A stretch of 34,168 nucleotides of DNA from an uncultured Clostridia bacterium (lineage in GTDB: Bacteria > Bacillota > Clostridia > TANB77 > CAG-508), in assembly GCA_944389395.1 (NCBI GenBank), contig CALXME010000016.1:1-34168 (forward strand), read 5' to 3'. The notes below the pieces were generated by a model, which was not told the origin of the DNA, searched no databases, and was given only the letters and a program-made list of their open reading frames with translations. A program made the translations under genes and the position numbers. This document shows positions 1-8,035 of the stretch, piece by piece (position 1 is the stretch's first letter; each line of letters starts with the position of its first letter).

Positions 1-89
1 TTTGTCAATTCAATTATCAAAATTTAAAAAAATTATCATAAGAAGTTTAAAGTTTACACAAACTTTCCGATATACTCGATTAGGAGATA

Positions 90-404
90 TTACAAACCCA
101 CCCCATGGTCTGTATAGTATGCACTTAATCCTGCTTTTTCTATTTCTTCCATACTTGCCCCTTTTGTTAATTGGTGTACTATTGTTCCTACCATTTCTAA
201 GTGTGCTAATTCTTCTGTACCTATATCATTTAAAATAGCTTTTGCTTTTTGATCTGGCATAGCAAATCTTTGAGATAAATATCTTAAAGATGCTGCAAGT
301 TCTCCATCTGGTCCACCATATTGAGAAATAATCACTTTAGCAAGTTTTGGATCAGTACACTTAATATTAATTGGATATTGTAATGTTTTATTATAAGTCC
401 ACAT
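90..404 (-). CDS. cotJC: Truncated spore coat protein CotJC (manganese-catalase family)
   Basis: The 104-aa product matches the N-terminal half of CotJC: it opens MWTYNKTLQYP, then IISQYGGPDGELAASLRYL and IGTEELAHLEM. The GELAA and EELAHLE segments carry metal ligands of the first half of the ferritin-like di-manganese site. CotJC is normally about 190 aa. Here a TAA follows DHGVGL, and none of the three frames over the remaining 89 bases resembles the missing half, so the second set of metal ligands is lost. I chose the start at 404 because M-W-x-Y is the family N-terminus and AAAGGGGGA lies just upstream; an in-frame ATG at 452 would add 16 residues lying inside cotJB. The ATG overlaps the cotJB stop (TAATG), so translation is coupled. 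It is probably a broken or shortened coat protein. Confidence 0.8.
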   Translation of the reverse strand: MWTYNKTLQYPINIKCTDPKLAKVIISQYGGPDGELAASLRYLSQRFAMPDQKAKAILNDIGTEELAHLEMVGTIVHQLTKGASMEEIEKAGLSAYYTDHGVGL

Positions 405-772
405 TAAAAATTCCCCCTTTCCCATGGCCATGGCTCTTCTAACCATCTCCACTTATGACAAGGATAATAAATGGTAAGAGGTCCAAATACTTTTTGATAT
501 TTATCTTTTAATTCTTTTACTTCTTTTGCATATTTTCTATGCAAACAAAGTGCTTTTTGGTCATCAGGATGCGTATCTAAATATAATCCAAGTTCTGTAA
601 TGGCAAAATCATATGCTCTAATTTGATTCATCATCTCTCTTCTTAATTCACAATCTACTGTTCTTTCTTTTTCACATTCACAACTACAATTACAATTAAA
701 GCTCATCATCTCAGAACCATCCATCATAGAATTATTTTCACATCCGCAATTTCTATTTTCTTCTAACGACAT
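404..772 (-). CDS. cotJB: Spore coat protein CotJB
   Basis: The C-terminal two thirds is a canonical CotJB domain: MMNQIRAYDFAITELGLYLDTHPDD, then LHRKYAKEVKELKDKY, ending in the Trp-rich CHKWRWLEEPWPWE tail. CotJB is a small coat component deposited together with CotJA and CotJC. The first ~40 residues are an unusual Cys/Asn/Glu-rich extension (CNCSCECEKE) not found in the compact family form; cysteine-rich coat tails can crosslink or bind metal, but that is inference. A good ribosome site (AAAGGGG, 9 nt before ATG) supports the start. It overlaps cotJA by 10 nt and cotJC by 1 nt, so the three genes form one translationally coupled operon. Confidence 0.88.
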   Translation of the reverse strand: MSLEENRNCGCENNSMMDGSEMMSFNCNCSCECEKERTVDCELRREMMNQIRAYDFAITELGLYLDTHPDDQKALCLHRKYAKEVKELKDKYQKVFGPLTIYYPCHKWRWLEEPWPWERGNF

Positions 773-1125
773 TTATTACACCCCTTTCCAATTTCATTGG
801 TTGATTCTATCCATTTTTGTTCTTTCATATCTTGGCAAGGAACATATGGACTAACTAATTCTGGAAATATAGTTCCCATTTTTAATCCAATATTAGGTTT
901 AAAAGTCCTATCCATATATTGAAATGGGACATAACTTTGTGCTAAACTTGGATTTTCTGGAAATACGCCATATTCTTCATCAAATCCACATTCACAACTA
1001 TTGACATTATCTTCGTATGAACTAACATTACTACATTTTTCTTCTATCATATCTTTTTGTAACTCACAACTATTATTTTTGTAATTGTTATTCATACAAT
1101 AACATTTTTTGTAGTTTCTAAACAT
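763..1125 (-). CDS. cotJA: Spore coat protein CotJA
   Basis: The second half carries the CotJA signature: ENPSLAQSYVPFQYMDRTFKP followed by GLKMGTIFPELVSPYVP. The N-terminal ~50 residues are Cys/Asn-rich (KKCYCMNNN, CECGFDEE), like the extension on the adjacent CotJB, and the C-terminus ends GCNKCR. CotJA is the first gene of the cotJ operon and helps assemble CotJC into the mother-cell coat. AAGGAGGAAAGAAAA before the ATG is a near-perfect ribosome site. In Bacillus and Clostridium this operon is expressed in the mother cell under SigE; a SigE-like -10 is visible 23-30 nt upstream. Confidence 0.88.
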   Translation of the reverse strand: MFRNYKKCYCMNNNYKNNSCELQKDMIEEKCSNVSSYEDNVNSCECGFDEEYGVFPENPSLAQSYVPFQYMDRTFKPNIGLKMGTIFPELVSPYVPCQDMKEQKWIESTNEIGKGCNKCR

Positions 1126-1147
1126 TTTTCTTTCCTCCTTTTAGTAC

Positions 1148-1155
1148 ATTATATG
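1148..1155 (-). promoter_or_regulatory. Possible SigE-type -10 box for the cotJ operon
   Basis: On the minus strand CATATAAT lies 23-30 nt before the cotJA start and matches the SigE -10 consensus (CATACAAT type) with one mismatch. I see no convincing -35 partner. The assignment rests mainly on the known mother-cell expression of cotJ. Confidence 0.35.
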
Positions 1156-1177
1156 AACTTTTTCCCTAAAAGTTACT

Positions 1178-1244
1178 AAAAATTGGCAATGGTTCCAGGT
1201 TTGAATGCCAATTTTTTGGCATTCAAACCTGGAACCATTGCCAA
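1178..1244 (-). terminator. pyk terminator built from two head-to-head 29-bp repeat units
   Basis: Positions 1183-1211 and 1216-1244 are a perfect 29-bp inverted repeat separated by TTTT. Each arm is one copy of a palindromic unit (TTGGC…GCCAA with a GGTTCCAGGTTTG middle) that recurs at 22632-22714 and 34107-34168. On the minus strand the hairpin follows the pyk stop by 17 nt and ends in TTTTT (1178-1182), so it looks like a strong rho-independent terminator. It also insulates the downstream cotJ operon. Confidence 0.8.
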
Positions 1245-1261
1245 CTTTAATTGTTCTTCTA

Positions 1262-2698
1262 CTAGATTTGAGCAATTCCTCCAATAATTTTGCTATCTTC
1301 TGCTCCAGCTAACATTTTAGCTCCTCCAGAAATAACAATCATATCTCCTTTTTCGAATATACCTTTTTGAGTTGCTTTTTTAATTCCAGCTTCTACTGTT
1401 TTATCTATATTTTCTTGTTTTTCCATATAAATAGGTGTTACATTCCATGCTAATCCTAATTGATTAAATGTTCTTCTATTATCTGTGATTGCAATAATTG
1501 GACATTGTGGACCTAAACCTGATATTCTTCTTGCAGAATCTCCTGTATGAGTATAACATACTATAGCATCTGCACTCATATTCATTGCCATAACACAGGT
1601 AGAGTATGCAATTTTTTCTTCTAAAGCTGTTAAATCGATATTATCATTTGTTTTAAATCTTTTCCAGTAATCAATTTCTGGTTCTACTCTATTTGCAATT
1701 TTTACCATTGTTTTAACACATTCTACTGGATATTCTCCCATTGCACATTCTCCAGACAACATAACAGCACTTGTTCTATCATAAATTGCATTTGCAACAT
1801 CACTTGCTTCAGCTCTTGTTGGTAATGGGTTATGTGTCATAGATTCTAACATTTGTGTTGCTGTAATAGCTGGTTTACTTCCTTTATTACTTAATTTGAT
1901 AAATTTCTTTTGCATTACTGGTGGTTCTGTAAAGTCTGTTTCTGTAGCCATATCGCCACGTGCAATCATTTGTGCATCAGCATTTTCTACAATTTCTTCC
2001 ATATTTTCTAGACCTTCTACATTTTCTACTTTTGTAATAATTTTTATATCTTTTCCACCGTTTTCGTCTAATACTTTTCTTACTTGTTCAATATCATCTT
2101 TATTTCTTGTAAATGACATTGCAACATAATCATAATCATGTTCACAAGCTGTTTTTAAATCATTAATATCTTTTTCTTTTAGTGCAGGTAAACGCACTGG
2201 TGTACCTGGTAAGTTAATTGTTTTTCTACTTCCTAATCCATTTCCATGAACTACAGTACAAACAATGTCTTTTCCTACAATTTCATCAACTACTAATTCA
2301 ATAGCTCCATCATCTATTAAAATTTTAGCTCCTACTTTTACATCTTGATATAAGTTTTTATAACTTACTGAAACTTTTTCTTTATCTCCTATGATATCTT
2401 CATTAACTAATGTGAATTTTTGTCCATCTTCTAAGACGATTTTTTCATTTTTACCAGTTACTAACATTCCTGTTCTTATTTCTGGTCCTTGCATATCAAG
2501 AATCATTGGAATAGGTAAATCTAATTTTTCTCTTAATTCAATTATTTTTTCAGTTTTTTCTGATTGTTCATCCCAACTACCATGTGAATAGTTTATTCTT
2601 GCTACATTTAATCCTGCTTCAAATAATTCTTCTAATCTGTTTTCACTAGCAGGTCCTATTGTTCCTACAATTTTTGTTTTTCTTAAATTTGCTTTCAT
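1262..2698 (-). CDS. pyk: Pyruvate kinase
   Basis: Pyruvate kinase converts phosphoenolpyruvate and ADP to pyruvate and ATP in glycolysis. The 478-aa protein has the usual order: start of the TIM barrel (RKTKIVGTIGPAS), a beta-barrel B domain (about residues 70-165), barrel motifs ITKVENVEGLENMEEI and MIARGDMATE, the substrate loop TATQMLESM, and a C-terminal allosteric domain ending in VISGGAKMLAG. There is no PEP-utiliser-like extra domain as seen in Bacillus Pyk. GGGAGGAATAAGAA before the ATG is a good ribosome site. A SigA promoter lies in the 75-bp gap after the thioesterase stop, so pyk can be transcribed alone. A repeat-derived terminator follows. Confidence 0.97.
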   Translation of the reverse strand: MKANLRKTKIVGTIGPASENRLEELFEAGLNVARINYSHGSWDEQSEKTEKIIELREKLDLPIPMILDMQGPEIRTGMLVTGKNEKIVLEDGQKFTLVNEDIIGDKEKVSVSYKNLYQDVKVGAKILIDDGAIELVVDEIVGKDIVCTVVHGNGLGSRKTINLPGTPVRLPALKEKDINDLKTACEHDYDYVAMSFTRNKDDIEQVRKVLDENGGKDIKIITKVENVEGLENMEEIVENADAQMIARGDMATETDFTEPPVMQKKFIKLSNKGSKPAITATQMLESMTHNPLPTRAEASDVANAIYDRTSAVMLSGECAMGEYPVECVKTMVKIANRVEPEIDYWKRFKTNDNIDLTALEEKIAYSTCVMAMNMSADAIVCYTHTGDSARRISGLGPQCPIIAITDNRRTFNQLGLAWNVTPIYMEKQENIDKTVEAGIKKATQKGIFEKGDMIVISGGAKMLAGAEDSKIIGGIAQI

Positions 2699-2735
2699 TT
2701 CTTATTCCTCCCTTAATTCTAAAAAACCATTTCAT

Positions 2736-2765
2736 ATTATAGCACATATCATCGACAAAATTCAA
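2736..2765 (-). promoter_or_regulatory. SigA-type promoter of pyk
   Basis: Minus strand: TTGAAT (2760-2765), 18-bp spacer, TATAAT (2736-2741) preceded by TGC, i.e. an extended -10. It lies about 40 bp before the pyk start codon. Confidence 0.7.
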
Positions 2766-2773
2766 GACTTTTT

Positions 2774-3505
2774 TTACTTTTTATCAGACAATGCAATCAC
2801 AGCATGTAACACTTTCCCATCTTGGCTTTCTATTACAACTACATTTTCATTTTCTATTTTCGCATATTTGCAAATTACTATTTCTCCTAATTTAATTTCT
2901 TTTTTATACATAATTCTAATATAATTAAATGGTCTTTGTTCATAGACTTCTTTTGGCAAAGTTTCATAAGCTAAATCTAAATAATATAAATTATGAACAT
3001 GTCCTATAATATCAATATCTCTTCTTTTTATTTGATAAGAAATAGTATTTTCAAATTCTTCTGGTAACTTCATTTTTTCAATTTCTACTTCTCCAAAAAC
3101 ACTTTTAGGTTCAGAATGATATTTTTCTGCCATTGTTTCTTCTACTTTTGTGATTTTTCCTTTTTGCGTATCTATTAAAAGCCATTTTGAACTTGCAATT
3201 GCACATAATTCACCATTATCATCATAAACTTCAAAGTCACGGTAAGCATAGCATTTTACAATATATCTAGACCATGTATGGATATCTAATACTTGTCCAT
3301 ATTTAGGTCTTTTTATTACTTTTACTTTCCAATCTAATAATACCCATGTTAAATGAGTTTTATTCGTTGTATTAATACCATATCCAACACTATCTGAATG
3401 ATAAGCTGCAATATTTTCTAAACATTCTAATAATCCTTTATTTGTAATTTCATTATTTTTACCAATATTTTTTAATCCTATTTTAAATTGTTCTTTATAA
3501 ATCAA
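2774..3505 (-). CDS. Acyl-ACP thioesterase (FatA/FatB-like)
   Basis: The 243-aa protein fits the bacterial acyl-ACP thioesterase family, which hydrolyses acyl-ACP to release free fatty acids and so ends fatty-acid elongation. It has two hotdog repeats. The first (about 1-140) includes the N-terminal thioesterase pattern HSDSVGYGIN…TWVLLDWKVKV and ASSKWLLIDTQKGK. The second (about 150-243) carries RRRDIDIIGHVHNLYYLDLAYE, where the Asp/Asn/His region of the catalytic site lies. It starts 14 nt after the pgi stop and probably shares the pgi promoter. Chain-length preference cannot be read from sequence. Confidence 0.88.
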   Translation of the reverse strand: MIYKEQFKIGLKNIGKNNEITNKGLLECLENIAAYHSDSVGYGINTTNKTHLTWVLLDWKVKVIKRPKYGQVLDIHTWSRYIVKCYAYRDFEVYDDNGELCAIASSKWLLIDTQKGKITKVEETMAEKYHSEPKSVFGEVEIEKMKLPEEFENTISYQIKRRDIDIIGHVHNLYYLDLAYETLPKEVYEQRPFNYIRIMYKKEIKLGEIVICKYAKIENENVVVIESQDGKVLHAVIALSDKK

Positions 3506-3519
3506 TTTTCTTACTCCTT

Positions 3520-4827
3520 TTAATATCCTGGTTTTTTTAATAATTTAAACATATTCTTTTTATATTCTTCCACTCCTGGTTGATTAAATGGATTTATTCC
3601 TAAAATCATACCAGACATACTACATGCTTTTTCAAAGAAATAAATTAATTCTCCTATATTTTCTGCATCTAACTTGTCTATATGAAGAACAATATTCGGA
3701 ACTTCTCCTGTTACATGTGCCTTTATTGTTCCTTCCATTGCTTTTTTATTAACAAAATCTAAACCTTTACCTGCTAAATAGTTTAACCCATCTAAATTAT
3801 CATCATCTGGATGAATGTTCATATCAGAAGCTGAATTTTCGATTGAAATAACAGTTTCAAACAAATTTCTTCTGCCTTCTTGAATATATTGCCCCATTGA
3901 ATGTAAATCTGTTGTAAAATCTACTCCTGTTGGGAAAATTCCTTTTTTATCTTTTCCTTCACTTTCACCAAAAAGTTGCTTCCACCACTCTATGAAATAG
4001 TGCATTTTTGGTTCATAATTAACTAATATTTCTATGCTTTTCTTTTCTTTATATAAAATATTTCTTGCCACAGCATATTGATAACATTCATTATATTTCA
4101 AGTCAGGGTCATCATATCTTTCTTGTGCAAGTCTTGCTCCTTCCATTAATTTATCAATATCAATTCCAGCTGTAGCAATAGGAAGTAATCCTACTGCTGT
4201 TAAAACAGAATATCTTCCTCCTACATTGTCTGGTACAACAAAAGTTTCATATCCTTCATTTTCTGCTAAAGTTTTCAAAGCTCCTTTTTCTTTGTCTGTA
4301 GTAGCATAAATTCTACTTCTAGCTTCTTCAATTCCGTATTTATTTTCTAAAATTTCTCTGAAAATACGAAAAGCAATTGCTGGTTCTGTTGTTGTTCCAG
4401 ATTTTGAAATAACATTAACAGAAAAATCTTTATTTCCAATATATTCAATTAAATCATTTATATAATTTGGACTTAAGTTGTTTCCTACATATAATATTTG
4501 TGGGAATTTTCTTTGTTTATCAGGAAGCATATTATAAAAAGTATGTGTTAATGCTTCAATAACAGCTCTTGCTCCTAAATAAGAACCTCCAATTCCAATG
4601 ACTACTAAAATATCTGATTCTTTTTTTATCTTTTTAGCTGCTTTTTTTATCCTTGAAAATTCTTTTTTATCATAATTAGTAGGAAGCTCTATCCATCCTG
4701 CAAAATCATCTTCTAAATCTGCTCTTTCATGTAATTCTTTATGTATTTTTTCTACTTTTTGTTTGTACTCTAAAATACTTTTTTTAGTAATATTACTATT
4801 TTTTAAATCTACTTGAATTTTTGCCAT
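3520..4827 (-). CDS. pgi: Glucose-6-phosphate isomerase
   Basis: The enzyme interconverts glucose 6-phosphate and fructose 6-phosphate. The 435-aa length is typical of Firmicutes Pgi, shorter than the ~550-aa enterobacterial form. Visible motifs are [19 protein letters not shown] (phosphosugar-binding SIS domain), [29 protein letters not shown], the family signature around [15 protein letters not shown], and the C-terminal [27 protein letters not shown] before the ATG provides a ribosome site. It has its own SigA promoter and is followed after 14 nt by the thioesterase gene. The next unit encodes pyruvate kinase, giving a small glycolytic cluster. Confidence 0.97.
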   Translation of the reverse strand: MAKIQVDLKNSNITKKSILEYKQKVEKIHKELHERADLEDDFAGWIELPTNYDKKEFSRIKKAAKKIKKESDILVVIGIGGSYLGARAVIEALTHTFYNMLPDKQRKFPQILYVGNNLSPNYINDLIEYIGNKDFSVNVISKSGTTTEPAIAFRIFREILENKYGIEEARSRIYATTDKEKGALKTLAENEGYETFVVPDNVGGRYSVLTAVGLLPIATAGIDIDKLMEGARLAQERYDDPDLKYNECYQYAVARNILYKEKKSIEILVNYEPKMHYFIEWWKQLFGESEGKDKKGIFPTGVDFTTDLHSMGQYIQEGRRNLFETVISIENSASDMNIHPDDDNLDGLNYLAGKGLDFVNKKAMEGTIKAHVTGEVPNIVLHIDKLDAENIGELIYFFEKACSMSGMILGINPFNQPGVEEYKKNMFKLLKKPGY

Positions 4828-4865
4828 TTTATATTACCTCTTTTCTTTAGAATTTTACCAGTTTC

Positions 4866-4894
4866 ATTATATATGACTTTTTTTAATTATTCAA
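4866..4894 (-). promoter_or_regulatory. SigA promoter of pgi-thioesterase
   Basis: Minus strand: TTGAAT (4889-4894), 17-bp spacer, TATAAT (4866-4871), about 40 bp before the pgi ATG. Confidence 0.75.
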
Positions 4895-4947
4895 GAGTTA
4901 TTTAAATATAAATAAAAAGTATCTATTTTGATTAGGTTTTGTTTGTC

Positions 4948-4999
4948 ATAAAAAAACTTTTATATTTAATTCAAAAACTTAAATTAAATATAAAAGTTT
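4948..4999 (-). terminator. Terminator after spoIIP
   Basis: AAACTTTTATATTTAATT (4954-4971) pairs perfectly with 4982-4999. On the minus strand it follows the spoIIP stop by ~27 nt and runs into a T tract. The same 200-bp gap also holds the pgi promoter. Confidence 0.75.
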
Positions 5000-5026
5000 C
5001 TTGTTTATCTATTTCCTATAATATCA

Positions 5027-6232
5027 CTAAACAATCGCACTGATTACTTTTGCTAAATACTTCATACTAGTTAAACATTGCTCTAATGTATTACCTGTAG
5101 CACCTACTTCTATGATACTAGCATATTTACCAGTATGTTGATTATATCTTGAAGTTGTTAGCATAATTGGTTTAAAAAGTCCTGGGTACATTTCTTCTGC
5201 TTTTTGTTGTACTTTAATTGCAAATTTTAGATTTTGATTCCAATTAGGATGCCATAAACCACCTGCATTAGTTCCTATCACAAACATCATTTGAGCAGCT
5301 ACATCATTTTCACCAATTTTAACAATAGGTGCATAATCACTCCTACTACCTATTGCATCTCTATGCAAATCAATAATAATATCAGATGGTGTTTGTTTTA
5401 AAATATTTTCTACAGTTTGCAAAGAACGCGTATATGAACCATTATATGCTGGATAATCGTGATAACTAGTATCATGTACTATAGAATACCCATACTGTTT
5501 TAACTGATTTTCTAATTCAGTTCCTACTCTTGTTACTGTAAAATTTAAATCAGTAGTTCGAAATGTTCCTGTTGGAGTATAAGGGTATGCTTCACTAGAT
5601 GTATAACTTTCACAACTATGGGTATGAAATAATACAATATTCTTATTTTCTATTGTAATATCTGGTGTCATCATTTGTTCTGTTAAGATATATGATGTTT
5701 GATTTTTTATTTTTACATTTCCATATTGTACATTAAAACTTTCTTTAATTGGATTTTGTGTAATGACCTGTGTTGGCAATCCCTCTTGTGCTAATAAAGT
5801 CCCTTGCTCACTAGACTGTTCATTTGTTTCTTGAGTATTTTGTTGTGTTTGTATATCTGCTGAATCGTTTTCTTTTTTTGCTACATCTTCCCAGAGTTGG
5901 CTATTTTCTTCTATTACATTAATAGAAGAAATTTGCGTACTAAGCATTTCTTGTAAAATATTTTTTTCTTTTTCTATATTATTTTTCTCTGCTACTGCAC
6001 TATATTCTTTATTAAAATTACCAGCTACTGGTAACACTTGTTCAAAACAATTTAGCCAACTATTTTTAGATATAGTTTCTACTTTATTTTCCATTTCTTG
6101 CTTTAATTTTTGGCTATTTTTTTTCCATACAGGAAAAGTGTTTGCTATCATAAAAATAATAATTACTAATAAAAACATACCTACTAAATATTTAATAATA
6201 TCTTTCAGCCTTAATACAGTAACATTAAACAT
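5027..6232 (-). CDS. spoIIP: Stage II sporulation protein P (engulfment peptidoglycan hydrolase)
   Basis: SpoIIP works with SpoIID and SpoIIM to thin septal peptidoglycan so the mother cell can engulf the forespore; it is both amidase and endopeptidase. The 401-aa protein has one N-terminal membrane anchor (about 14-31), a Gln/Glu/Asn-rich linker (about 80-160), and an extracytoplasmic amidase domain with LFHTHSCESY (H203/H205/E208), IDLHRDA (H290) and IEVGATGNTLEQ (E375), the expected zinc and catalytic positions. AAGGAG lies 12 nt before the ATG. It is monocistronic here, with a terminator behind it and trhA 125 bp upstream. Bacillus spoIIP is a SigE gene; a weak SigE-like element is visible upstream. 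Confidence 0.93.
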   Translation of the reverse strand: MFNVTVLRLKDIIKYLVGMFLLVIIIFMIANTFPVWKKNSQKLKQEMENKVETISKNSWLNCFEQVLPVAGNFNKEYSAVAEKNNIEKEKNILQEMLSTQISSINVIEENSQLWEDVAKKENDSADIQTQQNTQETNEQSSEQGTLLAQEGLPTQVITQNPIKESFNVQYGNVKIKNQTSYILTEQMMTPDITIENKNIVLFHTHSCESYTSSEAYPYTPTGTFRTTDLNFTVTRVGTELENQLKQYGYSIVHDTSYHDYPAYNGSYTRSLQTVENILKQTPSDIIIDLHRDAIGSRSDYAPIVKIGENDVAAQMMFVIGTNAGGLWHPNWNQNLKFAIKVQQKAEEMYPGLFKPIMLTTSRYNQHTGKYASIIEVGATGNTLEQCLTSMKYLAKVISAIV

Positions 6233-6269
6233 AAAATATGGTTCTCCTTGTCCTAGTATTCTAAATATA

Positions 6270-6296
6270 TTTATATGCTACTGTTTTTTATATTAT
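6270..6296 (-). promoter_or_regulatory. Weak SigE-like promoter candidate for spoIIP
   Basis: Minus strand: CATATAAA (6270-6277) with an AT-rich ATAATAT (6290-6296) 12 bp upstream, 38-64 bp before the spoIIP ATG. Both boxes match SigE only loosely, and the call leans on known SigE control of spoIIP. Confidence 0.25.
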
Positions 6297-6357
6297 TACT
6301 TTTTTAAAGTAATTTAAAAAGATTTATTTAGATAGAAATCCTATAATATTTTTCGAA

Positions 6358-7032
6358 TTATAATACATATATTAAAACACACAATAGATGTAATAAGCTT
6401 CCTATCAAACATAATAAATGAAAAATAGAATGCATCCATTTATGTTTTTTTCCTACTCCATAAAGAATCGCTCCTACTGTATAAGAAATTCCTCCTAATA
6501 GCAGAAGTAAAAATCCTGTTGTTCCTAAGCTTTCTATTACTACATTAATTTTAACTACAATACACCATCCCATGATTAAATAGCAAATCATCGAGAATTT
6601 TTGAAATTTCTTCAAGTCTATTGCATTTAATACAATTCCTAGAATGGCTAATCCCCATATAATACCAAATATTGTCCATCCAAGTACTGGATTTGCTTCT
6701 CTTAATGTGCATAATGCAAATGGTGTATAAGAACCAGCTATTAAAAAATAAATTGTGCAATGGTCTATTACTTGAAATACTTTTTTAGCTTTACAAGTAG
6801 GTCTTAATCCATGATAAATGCTTGACATGGTATATAGCACTAATAAGCTTATTCCAAATATGACTCCTGATACCACACCATAGCCATTATGATGTATTGC
6901 TGCTATGACACTACATAGTACAATTGCAACAATCCCTATTGTGGCTCCTACAATATGAGATACCATGTTAAAGATTTCTTCTCCTTTAGAATAAGTTGGT
7001 AATATTCTATCTTTCAATTTTGTTCTTTTCAT
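6358..7032 (-). CDS. trhA: TrhA/hemolysin III family membrane protein (PAQR superfamily)
   Basis: The 224-aa protein has about seven hydrophobic helices and the PAQR zinc-site motifs: EIFNMVSHIVGA near the N-terminus, SSIYHGL, IDHCTIYFLIAGSYTPF in the middle, and HSIFHLLCLIGSLLH at the C-terminus. Bacterial members (TrhA/YqfA, historically hemolysin III) affect membrane homeostasis and long-chain fatty-acid metabolism; hemolysis is probably not the natural role. CAGGAGGACTTA before the ATG is an excellent ribosome site. It lies 46 nt after the upstream ORF stop, so it could be co-transcribed, but no functional link is evident. Confidence 0.88.
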   Translation of the reverse strand: MKRTKLKDRILPTYSKGEEIFNMVSHIVGATIGIVAIVLCSVIAAIHHNGYGVVSGVIFGISLLVLYTMSSIYHGLRPTCKAKKVFQVIDHCTIYFLIAGSYTPFALCTLREANPVLGWTIFGIIWGLAILGIVLNAIDLKKFQKFSMICYLIMGWCIVVKINVVIESLGTTGFLLLLLGGISYTVGAILYGVGKKHKWMHSIFHLLCLIGSLLHLLCVLIYVL

Positions 7033-7078
7033 TAAGTCCTCCTGATTTATATGTTTTTTAGCTTTTAATTAAGTATTA

Positions 7079-8035
7079 TTAGTTTCTTCCATCTTGATTA
7101 TCATCTCTATTTTCCAAATTATTTTGTTGTTTTATTTCTTGTTTTTGACTAAATTTTTCTGCTATTTTTATGTTTTTTTGTTCTATTTCATGTTTCATTT
7201 CCTCACTAAGTTCCCAACTATTTGGTCCAACTTCAGATTTTCTTTGTTCTGTACTTGCTTGTTCTAAGTCCCAAATTCCTTCTTTATTTTCTATATACTC
7301 TTTTTTAATTTCATCACTAAATATAGGTTGAATTTTCCCTTCTTCTTTTGATTTTGTCCCTTCTGGCAAAAGTTCTTGCTTTTTTCTACCAAAAATTTTA
7401 TTTTTTAATTTTAGAATTTTATTTTTTATTTTAATTTTTATTGGTGTTTTAATAGCTTTTTTTACTTGTTCTATTAATTGCCCATTATCATAAGAAAGAT
7501 TATAATCTTCTGATTCAATTTGTTCTAAAGTTTCTGGTTTTAATTTGAATTCTGTTTCTGAATTAGCATTTAACATTTTAGCTATATCTTCTTGTATATC
7601 TATTTTATATCTTTTTTGTAGCATTTGAGCTGTACGCCAAACATCAGAAGGTTCTGTAGCTACATTTTGTATATATAACAATACTTTTTTCTGGTTTTCT
7701 TTTCCTTCTTCTCCCTGAAATATGGGATTTGCTTTAAATTCTTCTGCTAAATGCTCCAACATAATGATTCTTGCATTTAATGTATTTCTGGTATTTTTTT
7801 CTTTTTTTTGCATTTCTTGTGGATTTAAGAAATATTCTGGAATAATACTAATTCTATGCTTATTATTCATAAGTCCATTTTTTTGTAATTCTGATGTTAG
7901 AATCTTAGTCATTTTATTAGAACTGTATTTTAACTTTTCTATTACCTCTTCAATGTTTTCAGAATTAATATTACTGCGCATTATCTGAAGATTTAATAAA
8001 TCTTTACCGTAAAACATATATTTTATGATATGCAT
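7079..8035 (-). CDS. C-terminal part of a CGG-frameshifted metallopeptidase-like protein
   Basis: This 318-aa ORF is unrecognised on its own. It has no membrane segments; its second half is very rich in Lys/Glu/Gln (a basic stretch KIKIKNKILKLKNKIFGRKK, then an acidic C-terminal tail). Its nominal start at 8035 lies inside the upstream gene and has no ribosome site. The upstream ORF ends TTA-CGG-TAA. If the C of CGG (8009) is skipped, the upstream frame continues as GGT-AAA-GAT directly into this ORF, giving one protein of about 545 aa (8717 to 7079). I therefore regard it as the second half of one gene, translated through a +1 shift. Function unknown. Confidence 0.7.
   Translation of the reverse strand: MHIIKYMFYGKDLLNLQIMRSNINSENIEEVIEKLKYSSNKMTKILTSELQKNGLMNNKHRISIIPEYFLNPQEMQKKEKNTRNTLNARIIMLEHLAEEFKANPIFQGEEGKENQKKVLLYIQNVATEPSDVWRTAQMLQKRYKIDIQEDIAKMLNANSETEFKLKPETLEQIESEDYNLSYDNGQLIEQVKKAIKTPIKIKIKNKILKLKNKIFGRKKQELLPEGTKSKEEGKIQPIFSDEIKKEYIENKEGIWDLEQASTEQRKSEVGPNSWELSEEMKHEIEQKNIKIAEKFSQKQEIKQQNNLENRDDNQDGRN

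Noticed and set aside
1..90. Continuation of cotJC by a +1 shift
   Set aside because: There is no in-frame CGG before the stop and no frame of the following 90 bases resembles the CotJC second half.
2..238. Plus-strand ORF of 78 codons at the left edge
   Set aside because: It overlaps cotJC antisense, has a hydrophobic low-complexity translation and no ribosome site; shadow of a coding strand.
6295..6313. Hairpin ATTACTTT/AAAGTAAT as trhA terminator
   Set aside because: Short AT-only stem with no T tract after it on the minus strand.
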